A stretch of 64,000 bases of DNA, taken from NCBI RefSeq assembly GCF_016735495.2, contig NZ_JAERQY020000004.1:310001-374000 (forward strand). The letters are read 5' to 3'. The notes beneath the pieces were generated by a model that worked only from the letters and a program-made list of their open reading frames with translations, ran no database searches and was not told where the DNA came from. Below are positions 27,510-37,123 of this stretch, one piece after another (within the stretch, counting starts at the first letter, position 1; the number at the start of each line of letters is the position of its first letter). A program made the position numbers and the translations under genes. Origin of the DNA: Lysobacter sp. MMG2 (GTDB lineage: Bacteria > Pseudomonadota > Gammaproteobacteria > Xanthomonadales > Xanthomonadaceae).

Positions 27510-28118
27510 ATGCCGACCTCCCTGATCATCGTCGACGACTTCCTCAGCCACCGCGATGCGTTGCAGTTGCGCGACGTGGGCCTGCAACTGACGTATCCCG
27601 ATCAGCAGGGCGCATTCCCGGGGCGCAACTCGCTGGAACGCATCGAGATCGACGGCCTGGACCGGCGCGTCTCCGAACTCGTCGGCGAGAACGTGCGGCC
27701 GATCGCGCCGTTGCAATCGCACGCGAAGTTCCGCATGACGCTGGCGGCCGACGTGGGGCGCGCGAAGGTGCACATCGACCAGGCGTACTGGTCGGGGATT
27801 CTCTTCCTCAGCCGTCCGGAAGACTGCCGTGGCGGCACCGAGTTCTTCCGCCACCGCGCCACGAACTCCGACCGCGCCCCGCTCGACGATGCCGAGATGC
27901 GCGCGATGGGCTACGACTCGCTGGAGCAGATGCACCGCGAGATCATCGAGCGCGACAGCGTGGACGATTCCAAGTGGGAGCCGACCATGCAGGCGCCGAT
28001 GCGCTTCAACCGCCTGGTGTTGCTGCGCCCGTGGCTGTGGCACACCGCGGGGCCGGCGTTCGGTGACCGCATGGAGAACGGCCGGCTGGTCTACCTGATG
28101 TTTTTCGAGGCGGTCTGA
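27510..28118 (+). CDS. DUF6445 family protein (2OG-oxygenase-like fold)
   Basis: 202 residues. It resembles small proteins with a double-stranded beta-helix: early SLIIVDDFLSHRDALQLRDV, NSLERIEIDGLDRRVSELVG, HIDQAYWSGILFLSRPEDCR with a possible metal His-x-Asp, GGTEFFRHRATNSD, and a late RPWLWHTAGPAFGD containing the second His. This is the pattern of prolyl-hydroxylase-like oxygenases, often linked to tryptophan halogenase clusters, but no halogenase is near. Function unassigned. It is a single gene after the groEL terminator. Confidence 0.7.
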   Translation: MPTSLIIVDDFLSHRDALQLRDVGLQLTYPDQQGAFPGRNSLERIEIDGLDRRVSELVGENVRPIAPLQSHAKFRMTLAADVGRAKVHIDQAYWSGILFLSRPEDCRGGTEFFRHRATNSDRAPLDDAEMRAMGYDSLEQMHREIIERDSVDDSKWEPTMQAPMRFNRLVLLRPWLWHTAGPAFGDRMENGRLVYLMFFEAV

Positions 28119-28231
28119 CGGCGCCGATCCGTCCTTCCCGGGCTCATCGCGTCCGGGCCCAAGCCTCTTCCATACCTGAACAGGGATGCTTGTAAAGGTC
28201 TGATTGGCATGCATTTTGAACCGCAGAGTTC

Positions 28232-28347
28232 TATTTTGCAGTGCAGCGTGCAAACCCCCTAACGCTTCCTTCACGATCGCCCTGCATCCCGACGTGGGGG
28301 AGGGAGCAGGCCCGCAACCGGTTCGACCGGGGCGGGCTTTTTATTTG
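28232..28347 (+). ncRNA. Candidate small RNA upstream of glnE
   Basis: The 340-base glnE leader region has no convincing gene. It contains promoter-like hexamers (TTGGCA at 28204, TTCTAT near 28229), a C-rich unpaired stretch (AACCCCCTAACGC), and a terminator GCCCGC-loop-GCGGGC followed by TTTTTATTT ending near 28347. A transcript of about 115 bases is inferred. Alternatively it is an untranslated leader or attenuator for glnE. Confidence 0.35.
28315..28347 (+). terminator. Terminator-like hairpin before glnE
   Basis: GCCCGC, an internal CCGGTTCGACCGG hairpin, then GCGGGC and TTTTTATTT. It lies 112 bases before the glnE ATG and would stop transcription entering from upstream. Confidence 0.7.
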
Positions 28348-28458
28348 CCCGTTCGCTGGAATCCCGCGGCGCGCAGCGAAAAGGTCTCGTCGTCGCGCGC
28401 TGGCACGGTGTCTGCCGCAAGCGCGGGCTGGCACGGGCCGCATGACAGAATCGGCGCG

Positions 28459-31287
28459 ATGATCCTCACCGCCACGTCTCCCTCGCATTCCGTCCAGTTC
28501 GAGCCATTGCTGGCACGAGCGCTCGCGCGCTTGCGCGCGGCGCTGCCCGGGCAGGACGGACGGTTGTCCGATCCGCACGCGATCGCACGCATCGAGCGCG
28601 TCGCCATCGCCAGCGACTTCGCCATCGACACCCTCGCGCGCCAGCCGGCCCTGCTCGAACGCCTGCTGCACGACGACGGCGCGCAGCCGCTCGAGGAGCC
28701 GGTGCTCGACGCCATCAACCGCGCCGACTGGCCGGCATTGCTGCGCCGCTATCGCGCCGCCGGCTCCACGCGCCTGATCTGGCGCGACGTGCTGGGCCTG
28801 GACGATGTCGACGGCACGCTCGCCGGCAGCACGCATCTGGCCGAACGCTGCCTGCAGATCGCGCTCGCCGCGATCGAGCAGGAGTTCGCACAACGCCACG
28901 GCCTCGTGCGTGATCGCGATGGCGTACCGCAGCGCCTGGTCGTGTTCGGGCTGGGCAAGTTGGGCGGTGGCGAACTCAACTTCAGTTCCGACGTCGACCT
29001 GGTCTACACCTACGAGCACGACGGCGAGTCCGACGGCGCGCGCCCGCTCGATGCCGAGCACTACTTCGCGCGTCTGGGCCAGCAACTGGCGAAGCTGCTC
29101 GACGAGCTGACCGTCGACGGCTTCTGCCACCGCGTCGATCTGCGCTTGCGTCCCTACGGCAACGCGGGCCGGGTGGCGTGGTCGTTCACCGCGATGGAGC
29201 AGTACTTTCAGCGCGAAGGCCGCGACTGGGAGCGCTACGCGTGGCAGAAGGCGCGGCCCGTCGCCGGTGACGCCGCCGCGGGCGAACGCTTCCTTGAGAG
29301 CCTGCGACCGTTCGTCTATCGCCGCTACCTGGATTTCGGCGCGCTCGACGGCCTGCGCGGCATGAAGGCGGCGATCAGCGCGGAAGTCGCGCGCAAGGAG
29401 CTGGCCGATGACATCAAGCGCGGGCCCGGCGGCATTCGCGAGATCGAATTCCTGGTGCAGGCCTTGCAGCTCATCTACGGCGGTCGCGAACCCAGCCTGC
29501 GCGATCGCCGGCTGCTGCCCTCGCTCGCCGCGCTGATGGAGGCGCGACAGATGAGCGTCGAGGCGGGCGACATGCTCGCCACCGCTTACCGCTTCCTGCG
29601 CGGCCTGGAGAATCGCCTGCAGATGCTCCGCGATGCGCAGACGCATGCGCTGCCCGAACGCGAGGAAGATCGCGACCGCATCGCCGCGTCGCTGGGCTAC
29701 GCCGATTGGAGCGGGCTGCGCGAAGCACTGGATGCGCAGCGTGCGCGCGTCACCGCCGAGTTCGAGGCGCTGCTCACGCCGCGCCGTCGCCGCAACGCGC
29801 CCGACGCGCTGACCCGCTACTGGCACGCACTGCCCGACGGCAGCGACAGCGAAGCGCTGGCCGATGCCGGTTTCATCGAAGCCGGAAACGCCGACGCGGC
29901 GCTGCGCGACTTCGCGCGAAGCCCCGGCGTGCGCGGCCTATCGGACAACGCACGCGCGCGCCTGGATCGCGTGCTGCCGTCGCTCTTGCAGGCCGCGGCC
30001 GCGTCGAGCGAGCCGATGCTCGCGCTGCGGCGCCTGCTGGCGCTGCTGCACAACGTGCTGCGACGCAGCGCGTACCTCGCCCTGCTGGACGAACAGCCCG
30101 TTGCGCTTGCGCGTCTGGTGGAAGTGGTGACGCACAGCGCGCTGCTGGCCGAACGCCTCGCCTCGTATCCGTTGCTGCTCGACGAACTGCTCGACGCGCG
30201 CGTCGCCGGACCGCTGCCGGGACGCGACGAACTGCACGCCGCCTGCGCGGACGTCGCACGCGATGACGACGACGATGCCGAAGCGGTCCTGCAGGCGCTA
30301 AACGAAGTGCGCCAGGCGCTGAGCTTCCGCATCGCCATGGCGGTGCGCGACGGACGCCTGTCGGCCGCGGACGGCGCGCGCCAGCTCGCGTGGCTGGCAG
30401 ACGGCGTGGTGATGCGCGTGCTGCGCCTGGCCGAGCACGAAGTCGCCGGCGCGCACGGTCGCGTGCCCGGCGCGCGCTTCGCGGTGATCGGCTACGGCAG
30501 TCTCGGCGGCGAGGAACTGGGTTTCGGTTCGGACCTGGACCTGGTCTTCATCTACGACTCGCCCGGCGGTGAGCACGCGCATTCCGATGGTGCGCGCCCA
30601 CTCGAAGCCACGCGCTGGTTCGCGCGCGTGGCGCAGAAGGTCGTCGCGTTGCTGGGCGCGGTGACCGGGGCCGGTCGCCTGTACGACGTCGACGTCCGCC
30701 TGCGTCCGGACGGCGCGAAAGGACTGCTCGTGTCGAGCCTGGCGAGCTATCGCGACTACCAGCGCGAGCGCGCATGGACGTGGGAGCATCAGGCGCTGGT
30801 GCGCGCACGGTTCGTGGCAGGCGACGAATCGCTCGGCGCCGACGTGGAGGACGTGCGTCGGCAGACGCTCTCGCGCGAACGCGACGCGCAACGCGTGTGC
30901 GAGGACGTGGTCTCGATGCGCCGCCGCATGCGCGCCGAGCTCGACCGCAGCGACGCGGCAGCGTTCGATCTCAAGCAGGGCGAGGGCGGTCTGGTTGATC
31001 TGGAGTTCCTGCTGCAATACGCCGTGCTCGCGCATTCGGCACGGCACGCGCAGTGGCTTTCGTCGCGCAATACGCGCGAACTCATCCACGCGCTGGGCGA
31101 AAGCGCGTGGTTGAGCGAAGAGGAAGTCGCCGGATTGACGCAAGCGCACGCCGTGTTTGTCGATGCGGGACTGGCGTGCACGCTCGACCGCCGTCCGCGC
31201 CGGCTGCCGATCAACGACGCCATCGCGCAGGCGCGCGAGGCGATCATCGCCGCCTCGCATGCGCATGGGCTGGTGTTCGACGCCTGA
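28459..31287 (+). CDS. glnE: Bifunctional glutamine synthetase adenylyltransferase/deadenylase
   Basis: 942 residues from ATG 28459; the frame is open further left, but that stretch contains the terminator. It adenylylates and deadenylylates GlnA in response to PII, tuning nitrogen assimilation. Two nucleotidyltransferase domains each carry the G-x-G-x-L-G-x-x-E-x-x-F-x-S-D-x-D motif: [20 protein letters not shown] near residue 165 (deadenylase) and [20 protein letters not shown] near 680 (adenylylase). Further motifs are [19 protein letters not shown] and [20 protein letters not shown]. Full length and intact. Confidence 0.97.
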   Translation: MILTATSPSHSVQFEPLLARALARLRAALPGQDGRLSDPHAIARIERVAIASDFAIDTLARQPALLERLLHDDGAQPLEEPVLDAINRADWPALLRRYRAAGSTRLIWRDVLGLDDVDGTLAGSTHLAERCLQIALAAIEQEFAQRHGLVRDRDGVPQRLVVFGLGKLGGGELNFSSDVDLVYTYEHDGESDGARPLDAEHYFARLGQQLAKLLDELTVDGFCHRVDLRLRPYGNAGRVAWSFTAMEQYFQREGRDWERYAWQKARPVAGDAAAGERFLESLRPFVYRRYLDFGALDGLRGMKAAISAEVARKELADDIKRGPGGIREIEFLVQALQLIYGGREPSLRDRRLLPSLAALMEARQMSVEAGDMLATAYRFLRGLENRLQMLRDAQTHALPEREEDRDRIAASLGYADWSGLREALDAQRARVTAEFEALLTPRRRRNAPDALTRYWHALPDGSDSEALADAGFIEAGNADAALRDFARSPGVRGLSDNARARLDRVLPSLLQAAAASSEPMLALRRLLALLHNVLRRSAYLALLDEQPVALARLVEVVTHSALLAERLASYPLLLDELLDARVAGPLPGRDELHAACADVARDDDDDAEAVLQALNEVRQALSFRIAMAVRDGRLSAADGARQLAWLADGVVMRVLRLAEHEVAGAHGRVPGARFAVIGYGSLGGEELGFGSDLDLVFIYDSPGGEHAHSDGARPLEATRWFARVAQKVVALLGAVTGAGRLYDVDVRLRPDGAKGLLVSSLASYRDYQRERAWTWEHQALVRARFVAGDESLGADVEDVRRQTLSRERDAQRVCEDVVSMRRRMRAELDRSDAAAFDLKQGEGGLVDLEFLLQYAVLAHSARHAQWLSSRNTRELIHALGESAWLSEEEVAGLTQAHAVFVDAGLACTLDRRPRRLPINDAIAQAREAIIAASHAHGLVFDA

Positions 31288-31298
31288 GTTCGCCCGCG

Positions 31299-32264
31299 TT
31301 ATGCGTCGATGCGTTGCCGCACCTCGGCGGCTACGCGCGCGGTCTCGCGCAGCGGCGTGATGTCGGACGCAGCGGCCCCATCGCCCAGCACGCGGATGCG
31401 GTCCATGCGCAGCAGCGCATCGACGAAACGGCGCGGGCGGCCTTCGACGCGCTCGTGTCCGGCGACGAACACCGGGGCCCAGGTGGCCGCAGCTTCGGAA
31501 AGCATGTTGACCGAATCGGCCGTGCAGACGATGCGGTCGGCCCAGGCGAGCAGGCCGGCATAGGGATTCTGGCCGTCGGCGCTGTCGGTCCAGACGATGC
31601 CGGGGATGCCGCGCAGTCGTTCGCGCACTTCAGCGCTCACGCCCGACGGCGTGCGGCGCGACGTGGTGGCCATGACGCTGCCGCCTTCGTCGCGCGCCAC
31701 GCGCTCCACGTGGTGCAGCAGTGATTCGTACACGCCCGCGTCGAAGCGCGCGTGCGCGCTGTCGCCGCCGACGAGCAGCGCGGTGCGCGGGCCGGGCAGG
31801 GTGCCCAGGTCGGGAAAGGCGTGTCGTCCCGTCGCGAGCCAGAGGTCGTCCACCGGATGCAGACTGCCGAGCACGGTGATGACGTTGTCGCCGCGCAGCC
31901 CGTCGTGCTCGGGCGCGATGACGAGGTCCCAATGGCGCGTGCTCATGCGGGGATCGAGGATCTGCACCGCCCGCGCGCCGCGCTTGCGCAGCAGGCGCGT
32001 GGCGAGGGCCGCCTGACGGCCGCAGCCGATCGCCAGCGACGGCGGCATCCGCATCGCCTGTTCGAAAGTGGGGCCGAACGCGCCGTCCGCTCCCGGCCAC
32101 GCACGCGGCGCGAACCATCGCCAGGGCCTGTGCGGGGCCAGCGTCCACGCGCGGAACGGTTCGCCCAGCACCGCCGCCAGCGCCTGCGCCTGGCGCACGT
32201 TGCCGGCGTGGCCGTCGGTCAGCGTCCAGGTGTCGGGGGCGTAATCGGGGCTTGTTCGTTGCAC
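31299..32264 (-). CDS. Mitochondrial-fission ELM1-like protein
   Basis: 321 residues from GTG 32264, chosen because family members start just before a [10 protein letters not shown] motif; a longer reading adds an unrelated tail. The family (ELM1/DUF1022-like) has a GT-B glycosyltransferase-like fold: [60 protein letters not shown], a middle [15 protein letters not shown] and a C-terminal [19 protein letters not shown]. Its activity in bacteria is not settled. Its closeness to lipid A and LPS genes fits an envelope-sugar role. It converges with glnE. Confidence 0.8.
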   Translation of the reverse strand: MQRTSPDYAPDTWTLTDGHAGNVRQAQALAAVLGEPFRAWTLAPHRPWRWFAPRAWPGADGAFGPTFEQAMRMPPSLAIGCGRQAALATRLLRKRGARAVQILDPRMSTRHWDLVIAPEHDGLRGDNVITVLGSLHPVDDLWLATGRHAFPDLGTLPGPRTALLVGGDSAHARFDAGVYESLLHHVERVARDEGGSVMATTSRRTPSGVSAEVRERLRGIPGIVWTDSADGQNPYAGLLAWADRIVCTADSVNMLSEAAATWAPVFVAGHERVEGRPRRFVDALLRMDRIRVLGDGAAASDITPLRETARVAAEVRQRIDA

Positions 32265-32370
32265 GTTTGTGATTAATCCGTTCTGGATCAGTCGGCTGTT
32301 GCGAACGTGCCAGACTCTACACTCTCGAACCTTGGCCGCGGCGATGTCGCGGTCTCCCATGGAGCACACG

Positions 32371-32970
32371 ATGTCGCACACCCTGCACCCGCTGCCCGAG
32401 TCCGCGCTGGACCAGCTCTTCCGCACCGCCCGCACGCACAACGAGCTCAAGGGCGACGTCAGCGACGAGACCCTGCGCCAGCTCTACGACCTGGCCAAGT
32501 GGGGGCCGACCAGCGCCAACATGTCGCCGCTGCGGCTGGTGTTCGTGAAGTCGAAGGAAGCCAAGGCCAAGCTCGGCCCGGCGCTGGACGAAGGCAATTA
32601 CGCCAAGACCATGGCCGCGCCGGTCACCGCCATCGTCGCCTACGACCTGGGCTTCTACGAGAAACTGCCGTACCTGTTCCCGCACACCGATGCGCGCGGC
32701 TGGTTCGACACCAAGCCCGAGGACGCGCTGACCACCATCGCACTGCGCAACGGCAGCCTGCAGGGCGCCTACGTGCTGATGGCCGCGCGCGCGCTCGGCC
32801 TGGACACCGGCCCGATGTCGGGTTTCAACAACGCGCTCGTCGACCAGACGTTCTTCGCCGGCACGAAGATCAAGTCCAACTTCCTCATCAACCTTGGCCA
32901 TGGCGACACGGCCAAGCTGTTTCCCCGTTCGCCGCGCCTGTCTTTCGACGAAGCGGCGCGGATCGAGTAA
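32371..32970 (+). CDS. rutE: RutE-like malonic semialdehyde reductase (nitroreductase family)
   Basis: 199 residues from ATG 32371 (GGAG 6-7 bases upstream). FMN-dependent nitroreductase fold of the RutE/YcdI type: [60 protein letters not shown], and [20 protein letters not shown] for dimer and FMN contacts. In E. coli RutE reduces malonic semialdehyde to 3-hydroxypropionate in pyrimidine degradation. No other rut genes are visible, so here it may serve as a general nitro- or aldehyde reductase. It is divergent from the ELM1-like gene. Confidence 0.88.
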   Translation: MSHTLHPLPESALDQLFRTARTHNELKGDVSDETLRQLYDLAKWGPTSANMSPLRLVFVKSKEAKAKLGPALDEGNYAKTMAAPVTAIVAYDLGFYEKLPYLFPHTDARGWFDTKPEDALTTIALRNGSLQGAYVLMAARALGLDTGPMSGFNNALVDQTFFAGTKIKSNFLINLGHGDTAKLFPRSPRLSFDEAARIE

Positions 32971-33010
32971 CCACGCAGTTCGCCCGACCACCCTCACCGG
33001 AGAACCACCC

Positions 33011-33592
33011 ATGTTCAAGCGCATCGCCCTGGCCGCGACCCTCGCGACCCTCAGCACCGCCGCCTTCGCCGCGCCGGTCACGTACAAGATCGATCCGAAC
33101 CACACCTCCGTGGTCGCCAGCTGGAGCCACTTCGGCTTCTCCAACCCGATCGCCAACTTCGGCGACGTCGACGGCTCCATCACCTACGATCCGACCAACG
33201 TCGGCACCTCGAAGGTGGAAGTGACGCTGCCGCTGTCGGGCCTGGACTCGCACGTCGCCAAGTTCGACGAACACCTGCGCAGCGCCGATTTCTTCGACGC
33301 CGAGAAGCACCCGAACATCACCTTCAAGAGCACCAAGGTCGAGGCCGCCGGCGACAAGAAGCTGCGCGTGTTCGGCGACCTGACCATCAAGGGCATCACC
33401 AAGCCGGTCGTGCTCGACACCACCATCAACAAGATCGGCGAGCAGCCGATGGCCAAGCGCGCCGCGGCGGGCTTCGACGCCACCACCACCATCAAGCGCA
33501 GCGACTTCGGTGTGGACAAGTACGCGCCGAACGTGAGCGACAACGTCACCCTGCGCATCACCACCGAAGCCGTGGTGCCGGCCGCGAAGTAA
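33011..33592 (+). CDS. YceI-family periplasmic protein
   Basis: 193 residues. Signal peptide KRIALAATLATLSTAAFA ending in an AFA-AP cleavage site. The mature protein is a lipocalin-like YceI beta-barrel: VTYKIDPNHTSVVASWSHFG, DGSITYDPTNVGTSKVEVTL, FDEHLRSADFFDAEKHPNIT, DLTIKGITKPVVLDTTINKI, IKRSDFGVDKYAPNVSDNV. Relatives bind polyprenoid chains; the physiological role is unclear. It lies 40 bases after rutE on the same strand. Confidence 0.93.
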   Translation: MFKRIALAATLATLSTAAFAAPVTYKIDPNHTSVVASWSHFGFSNPIANFGDVDGSITYDPTNVGTSKVEVTLPLSGLDSHVAKFDEHLRSADFFDAEKHPNITFKSTKVEAAGDKKLRVFGDLTIKGITKPVVLDTTINKIGEQPMAKRAAAGFDATTTIKRSDFGVDKYAPNVSDNVTLRITTEAVVPAAK

Positions 33593-33660
33593 GCGGCAGG
33601 GCGGACATCCGGGGCGGGAACAGGGACAATCGCGTCCGGTTCCCGCCCTTTGTGTTTTCG

Positions 33661-34371
33661 ATGATCCTCCAGCGTCCCTCCAGCGAACGCGGCCACGCCG
33701 CCGCCGGCCGGCCCGAGAGCCGCTACGGCTTCTCCTTCGGCGGGTACTACGACCCGGCGTGGATGGGCTTCGGCCCGCTGCGCGTGCTGAACGAGGATCG
33801 CCTCGCGCCCGGGGCCGGTTTTCCCGCGACTCGGGGCGCGAACATGGAATTGCTGGCGTTCGTCGTTTCCGGCGAACTCGCGCACGAGGACGCGATCGGC
33901 GGCCACGGCACGGTCCGTGCCGGCGAGTTGCAGTGGCTCAGCGCCGGCCACGGTGTCGAGCACACCGAGCGCAACGCCTCGGCCAGCGAACCGTTGCACC
34001 TGTTGCAGATGTGGATCCAGCCGTCGCGGCTGAACCACGAACCGGCCTACGCCCGCCGTGAGGCCGTCCCCGTGGATGCCCGCGGCTGGACGCTGCTCGC
34101 CTCCGGCGACGGTCGCGAGGGCAGCCTGGCGATCCGGCAGGACGCCCGCGTGCTGCAAATCCGGCTGGATCGCGGCGAGACGGCCGCGCTCGAACTCGAT
34201 GCCTCGCGCCTGTACTGGGCGCAGGTGGTGCTGGGGCAGGTCACCGCCAACGAGGAGCGCCCGCTCGATGCCGGCGATGCCCTGGGCCTGCGCGAGGAGT
34301 CCGGCACGCTGCGCCTGCAGGGCCGCGGCGACGAGCGCGCGCTGGTCCTGCTGTTCGATCTGCCCGGATAA
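33661..34371 (+). CDS. Pirin-family protein
   Basis: 236 residues from ATG 33661. Two-cupin pirin: SRYGFSFGGYYDPAWMGFG (metal-binding region), APGAGFPATRGANMELLAFV, VSGELAHEDAIGGHGTVRAG, QWLSAGHGVEHTERNASASE, LLQMWIQPSRLNHEPAY. Bacterial pirins such as YhhW can show quercetinase activity; some are regulatory. The usual N-terminal metal His pair appears altered (the usual HPHRG is replaced here by FPATRGAN), so catalysis is doubtful. It is a separate unit from YceI (68-base gap). Confidence 0.85.
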   Translation: MILQRPSSERGHAAAGRPESRYGFSFGGYYDPAWMGFGPLRVLNEDRLAPGAGFPATRGANMELLAFVVSGELAHEDAIGGHGTVRAGELQWLSAGHGVEHTERNASASEPLHLLQMWIQPSRLNHEPAYARREAVPVDARGWTLLASGDGREGSLAIRQDARVLQIRLDRGETAALELDASRLYWAQVVLGQVTANEERPLDAGDALGLREESGTLRLQGRGDERALVLLFDLPG

Positions 34372-34455
34372 GCACGGCCCGCCGCGACGCGGCGAGCCGG
34401 TCTTCGCGCCGGGACTGGTAAACTTGCGGCCCCGCGTCGCCACAGCCTTCGTCCC

Positions 34456-34656
34456 ATGACCGCAGCCAACGCCCACCCGACCCAGGCCAACGCCGAGCAG
34501 CGCTACGTCGTGCACCGCGCCGACCTTCCGCTGAGCTGCCCGCTGCCGTCGATGGCGCTGTGGAACTCGCATCCGCGCGTGTACCTGCCGATCGAGGCCG
34601 ATGGCGGGGAAGTGCAGTGCCCGTACTGCGGCTCGCACTTCGTCCTGCAAGACTGA
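34456..34656 (+). CDS. Small zinc-finger (zf-CHCC) protein
   Basis: 66 residues. A C-terminal CHCC-type finger seen as LSCPLPSMALWNSHPRVYLP with Cys and His, then VQCPYCGSHFVL. Related to the NDUFS6/Lpd-type finger found in mitochondrial complex I and in small bacterial proteins encoded beside LPS genes. Function unknown. It lies 33 bases before the GT4 gene, so it is likely in the same transcript. Confidence 0.88.
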   Translation: MTAANAHPTQANAEQRYVVHRADLPLSCPLPSMALWNSHPRVYLPIEADGGEVQCPYCGSHFVLQD

Positions 34657-34689
34657 TCCCGCGCCTGCCGACGCAACTCGCGACGACGC

Positions 34690-35814
34690 ATGCGCCGGCT
34701 GACCGTCGTCCAGCTGCTGCCGGCCCTGCACTCGGGCGGCGTCGAACGTTCGACGCTTGAGATCGCCCAGGCGCTGGTCGAGGCCGGCCATCGCGCGATC
34801 GTCGTCTCCAGGGCCGGAAGGCTGGTGCCGCGCCTGGTCGACCTGGGCGCGGAGCACGTGGCCCTCGATCTGGGACGCAAATCTCCGCTGACCTTCCGCC
34901 ATGCGCTCGCGCTGCGCGCATTGTTCGTGCGCGAAGGCGTGGACATCGTGCATGCGCGCTCGCGCCTGCCGGCGTGGGTCGGTGAGTTGGCGCTGCGCAG
35001 CCTGCCCAAGGCGACGCGGCCGCGCTGGGTCACGACGGTGCATGGGCTCAACTCGCCGTCGCGCTACAGCGCGGTGATGACCCACGGCGAGCGCGTGATC
35101 TGCGTGTCGCAGACCGTGCGTGAGTACGTGCTGCGCCAGTACCCTGCGACCGATCCTTCGATCTTGCGCGTGATCCCGCGCGGCATCGATCCGCGCACCT
35201 TTCCGCGCGCGCCGATGCCCGATCGCGATGCGCGCGCCTGGGCCGCGGGCCTGCATCCCGCGCTGGGCGGCGACGGACCGCTGCTGCTCCTGCCCGGCCG
35301 CGGCACGCGCCTGAAGGGGCACGCCGATGCACTCGTGCTGCTGGCGCGGCTGCGCGCGGACGGGCTCGATGCGCGGCTGTGGCTGCCCGGTGCGCGCGAG
35401 CCGGGACGCGAGGCCTACATCGCCGAGCTCGAGCGCGAGGCCGACACCTTCCACGTCGCCGACGCGGTGGCCTTCACCGCACCGACCGACGCCATCGCAC
35501 GCGCCTACGCCGCCAGCGACCTGGTGTTGCAGCTCTCGCGCAAGCCCGAGGCGTTCGGCCGTACGGTGCTGGAGGCGTGGTCGGTCGGTCGTCCGGTGCT
35601 GGGCTGGGCGCATGGCGGTGTGGGCGAACTGCTCGCGCAATGGCAACCGGCAGGCGCGGTGGCGCCGTTCGACATCGACGCGCTGCACCGTGGCGGCTAC
35701 GAACTTCTTACGCATCCCGTCGCCACGCCGGCTACGATTCCGCATTCCTTGCGCGACATGCAGGAGGCCACGCTTGCCGTCTACGCCGAGCTCGTCGATG
35801 AACCCCGCCGCTGA
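34690..35814 (+). CDS. GT4 family glycosyltransferase
   Basis: 374 residues, GT-B fold. N-terminal acceptor domain: VVQLLPALHSGGVERSTLEI with its glycine turn, VDIVHARSRLPAWVGELAL, WVTTVHGLNSPSRYS. C-terminal donor domain: LLLLPGRGTRLKGHADALVL and the retaining EX7E motif KPEAFGRTVLEAWSVGRPVL. Probably transfers a sugar in LPS core or O-chain assembly on the cytoplasmic face; donor and acceptor not known. The next gene begins 17 bases before its stop, implying coupled translation with an O-antigen-ligase-like protein. Confidence 0.9.
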   Translation: MRRLTVVQLLPALHSGGVERSTLEIAQALVEAGHRAIVVSRAGRLVPRLVDLGAEHVALDLGRKSPLTFRHALALRALFVREGVDIVHARSRLPAWVGELALRSLPKATRPRWVTTVHGLNSPSRYSAVMTHGERVICVSQTVREYVLRQYPATDPSILRVIPRGIDPRTFPRAPMPDRDARAWAAGLHPALGGDGPLLLLPGRGTRLKGHADALVLLARLRADGLDARLWLPGAREPGREAYIAELEREADTFHVADAVAFTAPTDAIARAYAASDLVLQLSRKPEAFGRTVLEAWSVGRPVLGWAHGGVGELLAQWQPAGAVAPFDIDALHRGGYELLTHPVATPATIPHSLRDMQEATLAVYAELVDEPRR

Positions 35815-37108
35815 CGCCACGCCGCCGGCCGGTCGGCGCGTGCGCGGCTGGCGCTGGGCGCCGGCGTGGATCCTGGCCTACGTCGCGCTGTGGCCGGCGC
35901 CGGGCTATGCCGAAGGTGTGCTCGTGCTCGGCGCGCTGGCGGCGATCGTGCACCTGGCGCTGTCGCGTTTCCGCGGCGGCGCGCAATTGCTGAGCAATCC
36001 GGCCTGGGCGCTGACCAGCGTGCTGTTCTTCGCGTACTGGACGCCGGAACTGGTCTCCGCCATCGACGCCATCGATCCGGCACGCGCGCTGCGCGAAGCG
36101 CTGGTCGATCTGCGCTACCTGCCCTTCCTGTGGCTGGTCGCCTCGGCGGTGGCCGATCCGCGCGGCCGGCGCATCACCTTCGGCGGCCTGGCGATCATCG
36201 TCGGCATCTGGACGCTCGATGCGCTGGCACAGGCGGTGAGCGGATCGAGCCCGCTGTTCTCCGGGATCGACGCCATCAAGCGCGCCATCAGCGGCCACGG
36301 CATGTGCACGCCGCAGGAAGTCGCCGGCGCCGACCGCCTCAGCGGTGTGCTGGGGCCGTGCAACCTGAAGCTCGGGCAGGTGCTGGCCAGCCTGTCGCCC
36401 TTCCTCTTGTTCGCCGGCGGACGGCGTCTGGGCACGGTCGGTTGGCTGCTGGCCGCGGCGGCGGTGGGCGTGGTGCTGGTGCTGGCCGGTTCGCGCGCTT
36501 CATGGATCACCTATGCCGTCGCGCTGGTGCTGTCGGGCTGGCGCCTGGTGGGGTGGAAGAAGCTGATCGGCGTGTTCGCCATCGGTGCGATCGCGGTGGG
36601 CACGCTGAGCATCAGCGTGCCGCAGGTGCGCGATCGCTTCACGCGCACCGCGCACGCGCTCACCGCGGACGTGGAGGGCGTGGACAGCGCGCTGTCGGGA
36701 CGCGCGCGCATCTGGAGCGCCGCCGGCTGCATGGTGCGCGAGCACCCGTTCAACGGCGTCGGCGCGCGCGGCTTCCGCGAGGCCTTCCCGGCCTGCGATC
36801 CGGAGCCGGGCGAGCGCGCCATCTGGGGCGTGGGCCCGGCGCTGCATGCGCACCAGATCGTGCTGGAAATCCTCAGCGAGACGGGCGCGTTCGGCATGCT
36901 GATGTGGCTGGCCGGCGTTGCGCTGGCCTGGCGTGCATGGCGTTTCGCCGACGAAACGGCGCGCGAGCGCGCGCGGCCGGCGATGTGGGCACTGGTGGTC
37001 ACCATCTTCCCGTTCAACACGCACCTGGCGTTCTATTCGACGTTCTGGGGCGGGCTGACGCTGCTGCTTGCGGCGCTGTACGCGGGCAGCCTGCTCGCGC
37101 GGGAATGA
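35798..37108 (+). CDS. O-antigen ligase family membrane protein
   Basis: 436 residues from ATG 35798, inside the end of the GT4 gene. About ten to twelve membrane helices (WAPAWILAYVALWPAPGYA, LLAAAAVGVVLVLAGSRASW, LIGVFAIGAIAVGTLSISV) with a large periplasmic loop. The Wzy/WaaL-type signature is seen as SGRARIWSAAGCMVREHPF, GVGARGFREAFPACDP and HAHQIVLEILSETGAFGML. It would join undecaprenyl-linked glycan to lipid A-core in the periplasm. Its neighbours (GT4, LpxL-like, WaaA) support an LPS role. Confidence 0.88.
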   Translation: MNPAADATPPAGRRVRGWRWAPAWILAYVALWPAPGYAEGVLVLGALAAIVHLALSRFRGGAQLLSNPAWALTSVLFFAYWTPELVSAIDAIDPARALREALVDLRYLPFLWLVASAVADPRGRRITFGGLAIIVGIWTLDALAQAVSGSSPLFSGIDAIKRAISGHGMCTPQEVAGADRLSGVLGPCNLKLGQVLASLSPFLLFAGGRRLGTVGWLLAAAAVGVVLVLAGSRASWITYAVALVLSGWRLVGWKKLIGVFAIGAIAVGTLSISVPQVRDRFTRTAHALTADVEGVDSALSGRARIWSAAGCMVREHPFNGVGARGFREAFPACDPEPGERAIWGVGPALHAHQIVLEILSETGAFGMLMWLAGVALAWRAWRFADETARERARPAMWALVVTIFPFNTHLAFYSTFWGGLTLLLAALYAGSLLARE

Positions 37109-37123
37109 GGGCTTACTGACGCC

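Noticed and set aside
28318..28345. tRNA T-arm-like GGTTCGACC
   Set aside because: No acceptor, anticodon or D arms fit around it; it is the loop of a terminator hairpin.
28204..28458. N-terminal extension of GlnE
   Set aside because: It would read through a terminator hairpin, and GlnE homology begins at the ATG at 28459.
32265..32450. N-terminal extension of the ELM1-like protein
   Set aside because: The extension overlaps the start of rutE on the other strand and lacks similarity to the family's usual beginning.
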